Made by a program: the position numbers and the translations under genes. Under the pieces are notes generated by a model. It made no database searches. It saw only the letters and a program-made list of their open reading frames with translations, and was not told the DNA's origin. Shown piece by piece: positions 6,955-12,412 of a stretch of DNA of 12,412 bases (position 1 is its first letter; every line of letters begins with the position of its first letter). This stretch comes from Faecenecus sp036648855. Its GTDB lineage: Bacteria; Bacillota_I; Bacilli_A; RF39; UBA660. The stretch lies in contig JAVWCU010000032.1 in assembly GCA_036648855.1 (NCBI GenBank), forward strand, positions 1 to 12,412, written 5' to 3'.

Positions 6955-7155
6955 GTGATTTATCCTTCAATTGATAAAATATTAAATATTGTAGATTCAA
7001 AATATGCTTTAGTTCATATTGTTGCAAAATGTAGTAAAGAAATGACTAAGACAGAGCATTATCAAATGCCTATAAATGAATATATATCTAAAAAAAATAT
7101 TGGTAGAGCATTGGAAGAAGTAGAAGCTGGCTTAATTTTTGTAAAAAAAGATTAA
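6955..7155 (+). CDS. rpoZ: RNA polymerase omega subunit RpoZ
   Basis: Omega helps fold and assemble the beta' subunit of RNA polymerase. The start is GTG 6955, because it is preceded by AAAGGTGAT (6942-6950) and gives 66 residues beginning (M)IYPSID, which aligns with the conserved MLxPSID start of Firmicute omega; the in-frame GTG 6946 lies inside that ribosome binding site. PSIDKILNIVDSKYALVHIV is followed by AKCSKEM, where most homologues have ARRAREM, and then by NIGRALEEVEAGLI near the C-terminus, matching the KYVGKALEEIDAGL block. Omega commonly follows gmk in Firmicutes; here it stands alone between the coat gene and recX. A weak A-rich hairpin overlaps its stop codon. Confidence 0.88.
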   Translation: MIYPSIDKILNIVDSKYALVHIVAKCSKEMTKTEHYQMPINEYISKKNIGRALEEVEAGLIFVKKD

Positions 7156-7164
7156 GTCTTTTTT
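7144..7164 (+). terminator. Weak hairpin with T tract after rpoZ
   Basis: An AAAAAAGA/TCTTTTTT stem of 8 bp with loop TTAAG spans the rpoZ stop codon and is followed by a further T-rich stretch (to 7170). It contains one G-C pair only, so it may attenuate rather than stop transcription into recX. Confidence 0.35.
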
Positions 7165-7176
7165 CTTTTTACCGGG

Positions 7177-7182
7177 TATAAT
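7177..7182 (+). promoter_or_regulatory. Possible -10 element for recX
   Basis: A perfect TATAAT lies 20 bp before the recX ATG, but no recognisable -35 stands 16-18 bp upstream. A promoter here would start transcription close to the ribosome binding site AGAGGTGAT (7189-7197). Confidence 0.35.
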
Positions 7183-7202
7183 GTAGGTAGAGGTGATTCA
7201 TA

Positions 7203-7946
7203 ATGAAAATAGTTAAATTTAAGAAGCTTAAAAATAGTCAATATGAAATAACTCTAGATAATTGTATATTAGTTATTCATGAAGATTTAATTCTTTCCCA
7301 TGGACTTCTTTTAACTCATGAAATTAGTGAACCTTTACTTGCTAATTTACAGAAAGAAAATTTAATATATGAAGGTTATAATACAGCCTTGAAGTCTATA
7401 AAAACCAAACTTAGAAGTCCTCTAGAGATAAAATCTTTACTGACTACTAAAGGCTATCAGTTAGAACAAATAGAACGTATTATAACTATGCTTAAGAATC
7501 AAGGATATTTGGATGATAAACTTTATACTAATGCTTTTATTCACGATAAAATGCTTTTAACCCTAGATGGCCCTAATAAAATAATTAAATGTTTAGAAAA
7601 TAAGGGGATTGAAAAGGATCTGATAGCAGTAGCCATTACTTGTTTTACTGAATCTGAACAAATAGCAAGAATAAATAAAGTAATTACTAAGAGTATTAAA
7701 ACTAATCATAATAAGAGTCATAAGCAATTAATAGAGAATACTACTATGAAATTACTAAATCTAGGCTATGATAAAAATTTAATTACTTCAGTACTATCTA
7801 ATTACCTAGTTGATGATACTTCAATTAAAAAGAAAGAATATATAAAAATATATAATAAATTAAGCAAAAAATATACAGGTTCGGAACTAGAATATAAAAT
7901 AAGGCAAAAAATGTATCAAAAAGGTTTTTCTAATTATGAAGAATAA
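7203..7946 (+). CDS. recX: RecX regulatory protein
   Basis: RecX binds RecA filaments and modulates their activity. The 247 residues fit the long Firmicute form (about 260 in Bacillus, against about 160 in enterobacteria). The N-terminal 55 residues form the beta-rich extension (YEITLDN). The three-helix repeats follow: ALKSIKTKLRSPLEIKSLL (62-80), MLKNQGYLDDKLYTNAFIHD (96-115), GPNKIIKCLENKGI (123-136), then two more divergent repeats (about 150-203 and 212-247) ending in RQKMYQKGFSNYEE. The ATG has AGAGGTGAT upstream. Its last 11 bp overlap the start of the membrane protein gene, so the two are translationally coupled. No recA lies in the window. Confidence 0.88.
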   Translation: MKIVKFKKLKNSQYEITLDNCILVIHEDLILSHGLLLTHEISEPLLANLQKENLIYEGYNTALKSIKTKLRSPLEIKSLLTTKGYQLEQIERIITMLKNQGYLDDKLYTNAFIHDKMLLTLDGPNKIIKCLENKGIEKDLIAVAITCFTESEQIARINKVITKSIKTNHNKSHKQLIENTTMKLLNLGYDKNLITSVLSNYLVDDTSIKKKEYIKIYNKLSKKYTGSELEYKIRQKMYQKGFSNYEE

Positions 7947-9378
7947 AGTACTACTTTGGTATAATTCCCACTATAAAAAAATATTCTTTTTACTATTATT
8001 ATTTGCTTTAATTTCCGTAGCGTTTACTTCTCTTCAAACAGGTTATGATTACTGGTGGCATCTTAAAGTAGGGGAATATATTTATAAAACAGGAACCATT
8101 CCTTTAACTAGTATCTTTTCTTGGTTTGGCTCTATAAATAATCTCTCTTGGATTTCTCATGAATGGTTAAGTGAACTGCTTCTTTATCTTTATCAGCTAA
8201 TATTTGGCTCTAATCACATTATTTGGTTTTGCTTAATAAATATAGGTCTATTATTTACTAGTCTATATCTATTTAATAAAGAAGCCTGTTTAAAAAATAT
8301 TTTTCAAACTTTAGTTTTTCTAGCTTTTGGTATTTTTTTAATCTTTCCTGCTTTAGCCCCTAGACCATATTTAATTAGTTATATTTTACTAGCAATATTA
8401 TTATATTTACTATTTGATTTAAATAAGCATCCACATAGTAAAAAGATTTATCTAGTTCCTATTATTACTATTTTGTATGCTAATTTTCACGGAGGGAGCT
8501 CTAACTTAACTTATATTCTTTGTTTCATGTTTGCTTTTTGTGGTTTATTTAAGTTTAAATTAAAGCATATAGAAAGCACTAGGTTAAATCCATTACAAAT
8601 AAAAAAATACTGCTTAATAGGTTTACTAAGTATTTTAGCAATACTTATTAATCCCCATGGAATAAAATTATTACTATACCCCTTCATCAATATGCAAGAT
8701 ACTCTTATGAAAGGTCTTATCTTAGAATGGGCTCCTCTTAATATAACTAATTTAAGTCATTTACCAGTCTTAATTTTCTTGATTTATCTAGTTATTAAAT
8801 TAATTTCTACCAAGAAACAGATCTCCTTTTTACATATATCCCTTATGGCGGCTTTTATTCTTCTAACAATAAGTAGTGTTAGATTTGCCCCTTTACTGTG
8901 GATAGTATCTAGTTTTATTATACTAGGTTTAAATAGTGAAAAAATCCCCCCTATAAAAATATGGACTATATTAAGTTTTTCTTTTATTATTTTAGGTACA
9001 GTTAGTATTATTAAAGAGCAAGAAAATGTTCATACTAAGCTTAATACTGGTGTCTTAGATTATCAGGTTATCTCTTATTTAAAAGAACATAAACCAACTA
9101 GACTTTATAATTATTATGATTATGGTGGCTATCTTATTTATAATAATATTCCTGTTTTTATAGATGGTAGAGCAGATATGTATTCTAAATATAATTTAAG
9201 AGATGCTGTAAAACTTGCCTTTCTGAAAGGTGAATATCAGGCTATCTTAGATAATTATAATTTTGATTATTTGGTTATTCCAAAAACTATTCCATTAACT
9301 GAATATTTAGACAATAATCCCCAGTATCAATTAGTTTTGACTACCAGTAAAACAGTAATATATAAATTAGTAATTTAA
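7936..9378 (+). CDS. Polytopic membrane protein, GT-C-like, function unknown
   Basis: The 480 residues carry roughly ten hydrophobic segments (for example 15-32, 81-112, 122-160, 171-205, 225-240, 275-290, 300-332, 341-360) and a soluble C-terminal part (about 365-480). Conserved-looking motifs face one side: YDYWWHLKVGE (37-47), SHEWLSE (74-80), RPYL (143-146), NFHGG (183-187), NPHG (239-242), EWAP (264-267), YDYGGYLIY (394-402) and FIDGRADMY (408-416). The acidic residue in the first large outside loop followed by many membrane segments resembles GT-C glycosyltransferases that use lipid-linked sugars, but I cannot assign donor or acceptor. The ATG lies inside the end of recX (11-bp overlap), so it is probably expressed with it. 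A strong bidirectional terminator follows its stop. Confidence 0.75.
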   Translation: MKNKVLLWYNSHYKKIFFLLLLFALISVAFTSLQTGYDYWWHLKVGEYIYKTGTIPLTSIFSWFGSINNLSWISHEWLSELLLYLYQLIFGSNHIIWFCLINIGLLFTSLYLFNKEACLKNIFQTLVFLAFGIFLIFPALAPRPYLISYILLAILLYLLFDLNKHPHSKKIYLVPIITILYANFHGGSSNLTYILCFMFAFCGLFKFKLKHIESTRLNPLQIKKYCLIGLLSILAILINPHGIKLLLYPFINMQDTLMKGLILEWAPLNITNLSHLPVLIFLIYLVIKLISTKKQISFLHISLMAAFILLTISSVRFAPLLWIVSSFIILGLNSEKIPPIKIWTILSFSFIILGTVSIIKEQENVHTKLNTGVLDYQVISYLKEHKPTRLYNYYDYGGYLIYNNIPVFIDGRADMYSKYNLRDAVKLAFLKGEYQAILDNYNFDYLVIPKTIPLTEYLDNNPQYQLVLTTSKTVIYKLVI

Positions 9379-9379
9379 A

Positions 9380-9416
9380 AAAACTGATAAGGAATAATAT
9401 TTTCCTTATCAGTTTT
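9380..9416. terminator. Bidirectional terminator between convergent genes
   Basis: A 15-bp perfect stem (9380-9394 with 9402-9416, core CTGATAAGGAA) with a 7-base loop lies just past the membrane protein stop and 20 bp beyond the prsA stop. T runs follow on both strands (the A run 9377-9383 provides the minus-strand one), so it serves both genes. Confidence 0.92.
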
Positions 9417-9436
9417 ATTTGATTATATAATTACTA

Positions 9437-10420
9437 TTATTTTGCTTCTGTTGCTTGTTTCTTAGTTTGTTCCATTAATAAATCATATTGACTTTTTAAT
9501 GAACTATCTTCAATTTTCATTCCAGCATTTTTTCTTAATTCCATTAATGCTGTAATTTGTAATGTTTTATCACTCTCTAATTTATTCTTAGAAAGAGTTT
9601 CAATAATAGTATCTTTTAAAGTGTCTTTAGGAGCTTTTTCCTTTTGATCAACTTTTAAAATAATATGATATCCAAATTGTGATTTAACAGGTTCTTTACT
9701 ATATTCCCCGTTTTTTAAATTCTTAGCGGCATTCTCAAATTCTGCTACCATTTTACCTTGAGTGAAATAACCTAAATCTCCACCTTTACTAGCAGAACCT
9801 TCATCACCTGAATTATCTTTAGCTAAAGTAGCAAAATCAGCACCAGCTTTTAACTGTTCAATTAAAGACTTAGCTTTATTTAAAGCTTCTAAATCTTTAG
9901 TAGCCTTTTCTTCAGCAGTCATACTATCTGTTGCTCCTGATTTAATTAAAATATGACTAGCTTTGATATCACCAAAGACTTTATCATTATAATATTTATC
10001 AATATCCTTGTCTGTTACAAGTCCTTTAGCATAATCTTCCACAGCTTTACCACGTTTATATTGAAGACTTAAATATGATCTTAAACCTTCCATTGTTGAA
10101 ATCCCAAAAGCTGATTGAGTTTGTTGAAGTAAGGCTTGTTCTGTTTTAAATGATTTAATCCAAGTACTAATTTGACTTTCAACTTGGGTTTTTTCTTCAT
10201 CAGTTGCTTTATACTTATCATTTAAAATTTTAGTATCAATCATATCTAGTAAAGTATTAATAGCATATTTATCTTTGATTTCATTATATAAGTCATCAAT
10301 AGCAATTTTACTATCCTTAAATGATACAACAGCATCTTTCCCATTTTCAAGCTTTGAAACTTTTCCACATCCAGTTACTAATAATAGTACGATGCATAAA
10401 CTAAGTAGTATTTTTTTCAT
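9437..10420 (-). CDS. prsA: PrsA-type peptidyl-prolyl isomerase lipoprotein
   Basis: PrsA is a lipid-anchored foldase outside the membrane that helps secreted proteins fold after Sec export. The 327 residues start with a lipoprotein signal (KK, hydrophobic stretch 4-15, lipobox VTGC with Cys18). A SurA-like helical N-terminal region (about 40-145) leads to a parvulin PPIase domain (about 150-258) with ASHILIK (154-160), FATLAKDNSGD (196-206), KGGDLGYF (212-219) and QFGYHIILK (248-256), and then a helical C-terminal region rejoining the chaperone module. The parvulin active-site His residues (155 and 252) are present. The ATG has AAGGAGG ten bases upstream (10431-10437). Transcription is convergent with the membrane protein. 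Length is slightly above the Bacillus PrsA (about 290). Confidence 0.92.
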   Translation of the reverse strand: MKKILLSLCIVLLLVTGCGKVSKLENGKDAVVSFKDSKIAIDDLYNEIKDKYAINTLLDMIDTKILNDKYKATDEEKTQVESQISTWIKSFKTEQALLQQTQSAFGISTMEGLRSYLSLQYKRGKAVEDYAKGLVTDKDIDKYYNDKVFGDIKASHILIKSGATDSMTAEEKATKDLEALNKAKSLIEQLKAGADFATLAKDNSGDEGSASKGGDLGYFTQGKMVAEFENAAKNLKNGEYSKEPVKSQFGYHIILKVDQKEKAPKDTLKDTIIETLSKNKLESDKTLQITALMELRKNAGMKIEDSSLKSQYDLLMEQTKKQATEAK

Positions 10421-10451
10421 TTTAATATATCCTCCTTAAAACTACCCCTAT

Positions 10452-10480
10452 ATCATAACAAACATCTTCTTAAAATACAA
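10452..10480 (-). promoter_or_regulatory. SigA-type extended -10 promoter of prsA
   Basis: On the minus strand TTGTAT (10475-10480), 17 bases, then TATGAT (10452-10457), with TG-T directly before the -10 making it an extended element. It lies 31 bp before the prsA ATG. The -35 is poor (three of six), but the extended -10 compensates. Confidence 0.55.
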
Positions 10481-10511
10481 TAATTTAAAGTAAATATTCA
10501 ATTACACTAGC

Positions 10512-10539
10512 ACCTTTTATCCCTACTTCCCATAAAATA
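10512..10539 (+). promoter_or_regulatory. SigK-type sporulation promoter
   Basis: AC in GCACC (10510-10514), 17 bases, then CATAAAATA (10531-10539). This fits the mother-cell SigK consensus AC-N16/17-CATANNNTA at every specified position. It lies 31 bp before the first of two tiny membrane-peptide genes whose family is sporulation-associated. It is a consensus match without expression data. Confidence 0.65.
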
Positions 10540-10570
10540 ATGTGAGTCATGAAAAAAGGAGGAATTCATT

Positions 10571-10651
10571 ATGAATAACTATGTATCATCATCAGCAATA
10601 GTTTTAGTATTATTTATTTTACTAGTCATCATACTAGGGGCTTGGGTTTAA
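10571..10651 (+). CDS. YjcZ-like tiny membrane peptide (26 aa)
   Basis: ATG 10571 follows AAGGAGG (10556-10562) with 8 bases between. The product is 26 residues: MNNYVSSSAIV then a single membrane helix VLFILLVIILGAWV. It resembles the YjcZ/tiny-TM family of Bacillus sporulation proteins, which end in a LFILLIIVGA-type helix after a short polar, often Gly/Tyr-rich head. A SigK-type promoter stands directly upstream, and a second similar gene begins 23 bp later. The function of this family is not known; members are small spore-associated membrane peptides. Confidence 0.75.
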   Translation: MNNYVSSSAIVLVLFILLVIILGAWV

Positions 10652-10674
10652 ACTAATAAAAGGAGGTGCTTTCT

Positions 10675-10788
10675 ATGTCATGTCCAAATACTGAACCAGT
10701 ACAAAAATGCGGTGGAACTGGGTATATAATTATTATAGTATTATACATTCTACTAGCTATTATACTTGGATCAACAATTGGTTGTTAA
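10675..10788 (+). CDS. Cys-containing YjcZ-like tiny membrane peptide (37 aa)
   Basis: ATG 10675 follows a near-ideal AGGAGGTG (10661-10668). The product has 37 residues: a polar head MSCPNTEPVQKCGGTG with two Cys, then one membrane helix (about 17-31, IIIIVLYILLAIIL) and a GSTIGC tail ending in a third Cys. The helix resembles that of the preceding 26-residue peptide, so the two are probably duplicates or relatives of the YjcZ-like family expressed from the same SigK-type promoter. The three Cys are unusual for the family and could allow disulphide cross-linking in the coat or membrane. A hairpin terminator follows 4 bp after the stop. Confidence 0.7.
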   Translation: MSCPNTEPVQKCGGTGYIIIIVLYILLAIILGSTIGC

Positions 10789-10791
10789 ATA

Positions 10792-10814
10792 AAAAGAAGG
10801 TTATGCCTTCTTTT
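10792..10814. terminator. Bidirectional hairpin between tiny gene and 510-aa gene
   Basis: A 9-bp stem AAAAGAAGG (10792-10800) / CCTTCTTTT (10806-10814) with loop TTATG. It lies just after the 37-residue gene and overlaps the stop codon of the minus-strand 510-residue gene. The minus-strand side has the better T tract. Confidence 0.75.
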
Positions 10815-12345
10815 AATATGCTGCTTTTTCATATATTTTAATAACATCTCGCATCTTAGGATTAGGTCCTACATAGTTTTCAATAAATCTTTTCTTTTTA
10901 ACATCACTCTTTTTATAAATTAAATCCACATCAATTAAAACTAAAGGACAGGCTTTAAACCATTCTGGTAGGTCCTCTTTATTATCACAATTAGCGTCAT
11001 GATAATCATTTAAAACTGCAAAATTACAGTGATCAAATTTCAAACAAAGAGGATCAGTTAGTTCTAAACCATCCTTATCTAAGTCTTTAAATAATTGGTA
11101 TATCGCTTCATCTGTAAAATCCTTATTAGAAAGAAACGGATATATTTCTACATAAAGTTTATCATTATTATTACCTTTAACTTCTAAACTATCTAATCTT
11201 TTTAAAATTCTAAAATGATTAGAAGGACAGTCAGGAGTATATTTATTAGAGGCTAATTTTAAGCAATAATCTCCAAGATGGTAAACGGTACTAGTCGTAC
11301 CAGCTGAGACATAAGCATAATTATTACTATGACTAATAGCCTTATAATGCTCTATAAAACTATTGAAGGTTTGGATATCTCCATAAATAACCAAATTATC
11401 TATCACTCTTTTTTTACTTAAATTATTAGTCATACTAAGAATATGTAAATATTCTTGATAATTAGCGAAATCTGGATTATCCTTAATATCATCTTTTAAT
11501 TCTTCCATTATAGTACTTATACCTAGATTAGATTTTTCTATAATTTCCTTTAAGTTCTTTTTAACTAAGGACCTAATATTTGGTTTATCTAAATTATTTC
11601 CTAACACAAAAGCTAAATTAGTTTTTTCCTTATCTTCTAGAATAAGCTTAATAACTTTTTCTATTTCCTCTTGTTTAAAATCACCTTGGCATAAAGCTGA
11701 TAAAATCATGTTTAATTTAGAGGAAGAAATGTATTCCTGATGCACATCATTTTCAAACATACTCGTCTGATGATAAGAAGCAGATAGGGGATTATCAGTA
11801 ATAATAGAGTCTATACTTGGCATCAGCTCTAATAGATTAGAGTTATGGGTCTTTAATAACCTAGTAAAAAAGATTGCTCTTTCTGATTTGTTCTTATTAT
11901 AAAGAAAAAAATCGATAGTCTGCTTAATTTCTGCCTCTTTATTTTTATCTTTTAGTATTAGTCTTTCCATTTCACTAGCAACTTCTACTCCTAAAGAATC
12001 ATGCTGTTTCCTTAATATTTCATAATTTTTAAGAACAAATTTTACTCCCCAATTTGTATTTTTCATCAAGTCAGTAATTGTTTTTAAATCAAGTTGGGTG
12101 CTTTTAAAATCTTGATCATTTAAGAGAAAGAATACGCAATCTAATAGTTCATCTTTTAGGTAAATATGCTTAAATATTAAACCCTTCCCAAAATAGGGTA
12201 ATAGTTCTACAAATAGTTCTTTAAATCTAGGAACATTTTGCTTTGTAGATAAAAGCTTTTCTAAAATAAAATTTTTATCACTATTAGTTAGTCTGTCTAA
12301 AAAATAAAGGTTACCATCTAAAACTCTTTGTACAGGATCAAACAT
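10813..12345 (-). CDS. Unknown protein, helical repeats plus kinase-like C-terminus
   Basis: I do not recognise a named family for this 510-residue protein. There is no signal peptide or membrane segment. Residues 1 to about 335 look all-helical, with repeated Leu/Ile/Lys-rich blocks of 35-45 residues (for example 28-50, 86-112, 225-247, 257-285, 310-335), as in ARM/HEAT-like folds. Residues 343-510 resemble a degenerate protein-kinase/aminoglycoside-phosphotransferase fold: a loop-and-strand YVSAGTTSTVYHLGDYCLKL (345-364) with a possible ATP-binding Lys363, an acidic-Asn stretch (DP 431-432 to NF 441-442) where a catalytic loop would lie, and PLVLIDVDLIY (467-477) where the metal-binding Asp strand would lie. 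Canonical HRD and DFG are absent, so it may be an atypical or dead kinase. It has a strong promoter and a G8 tract before the start. The ATG 12345 is the only plausible start. The kinase reading is inference. Confidence 0.6.
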   Translation of the reverse strand: MFDPVQRVLDGNLYFLDRLTNSDKNFILEKLLSTKQNVPRFKELFVELLPYFGKGLIFKHIYLKDELLDCVFFLLNDQDFKSTQLDLKTITDLMKNTNWGVKFVLKNYEILRKQHDSLGVEVASEMERLILKDKNKEAEIKQTIDFFLYNKNKSERAIFFTRLLKTHNSNLLELMPSIDSIITDNPLSASYHQTSMFENDVHQEYISSSKLNMILSALCQGDFKQEEIEKVIKLILEDKEKTNLAFVLGNNLDKPNIRSLVKKNLKEIIEKSNLGISTIMEELKDDIKDNPDFANYQEYLHILSMTNNLSKKRVIDNLVIYGDIQTFNSFIEHYKAISHSNNYAYVSAGTTSTVYHLGDYCLKLASNKYTPDCPSNHFRILKRLDSLEVKGNNNDKLYVEIYPFLSNKDFTDEAIYQLFKDLDKDGLELTDPLCLKFDHCNFAVLNDYHDANCDNKEDLPEWFKACPLVLIDVDLIYKKSDVKKKRFIENYVGPNPKMRDVIKIYEKAAY

Positions 12346-12351
12346 AAATAT

Positions 12352-12359
12352 CCCCCCCC
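12352..12359 (-). repeat. G8 homopolymer at the ribosome-binding position
   Basis: On the minus strand eight consecutive G lie 6 bases before the ATG of the 510-residue gene, in the place where other genes here carry AGGAGG. A G run can pair with the anti-SD CCUCC through a G-U wobble. Such a tract is striking in AT-rich DNA and is a known substrate for slipped-strand length change. Confidence 0.85.
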
Positions 12360-12374
12360 ATTAATAGTTCGAAT

Positions 12375-12403
12375 ATTATATCAAAAAAGCCTATTTAAGT
12401 CAA
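12375..12403 (-). promoter_or_regulatory. Strong SigA promoter of the 510-aa gene
   Basis: On the minus strand TTGACT (12398-12403), 17 bases, then TATAAT (12375-12380) preceded by TG-A, an extended -10. This is the best vegetative promoter match in the window and sits 30 bp before the start codon, so the G8 tract lies in the short leader. Confidence 0.8.
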
Positions 12404-12412
12404 TAAAAGATA

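Overview
This window looks like chromosome from a very AT-rich, spore-forming low-GC Gram-positive bacterium (Bacillota, Bacilli- or Erysipelotrichia-like). The evidence is the ftsY-ylxM-ffh signal-recognition cluster, RNase J1, a PrsA-type lipoprotein foldase, long Firmicute-style RecX, strong AGGAGG/GGTGAT ribosome binding sites, and sporulation-type small proteins (a CotD-like coat protein and two YjcZ-like tiny membrane peptides). I cannot name the genus from this sequence.

Layout. 1-1744 (minus strand): rnjA (RNase J1) with its terminator and a good SigA promoter. 1887-4981 (plus): ftsY, ylxM and a HerA/DUF87-type ATPase in one run, closed by a hairpin terminator. 5008-6368: ffh, with its own promoter immediately behind that terminator. 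6413-6788: a Met/His/Cys-rich CotD-like spore coat gene with a CATANNNTA (SigE/SigK-type) -10 and a UUCG-loop terminator. 6955-9378: rpoZ (omega), recX and an overlapping GT-C-like polytopic membrane protein. 9437-10420 (minus): prsA-like foldase, convergent with the membrane protein and sharing a 15-bp bidirectional terminator. 10512-10788 (plus): two tiny membrane peptides of 26 and 37 residues behind a SigK-type promoter. 10813-12345 (minus): a 510-residue protein of unknown function behind a strong SigA promoter and an unusual run of eight G at the ribosome-binding position.

How the genes fit together. FtsY, YlxM and Ffh form the co-translational membrane-targeting system, and PrsA folds proteins after secretion. 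RNase J1, omega and RecX are housekeeping genes of RNA turnover, transcription and recombination control. The CotD-like and YjcZ-like genes probably belong to the mother-cell sporulation programme. The parts that ordinary annotation does not explain are the orphan HerA-like ATPase lodged between ylxM and ffh, and the 510-residue protein, which has a helical N-terminal part, a degenerate kinase-like C-terminal part and a homopolymeric G tract that could vary its translation. I found no transposase, CRISPR array, tRNA or rRNA, and no gene-free stretch over 300 bases. The longest gap, 6770-6954, holds a terminator and a small direct repeat.
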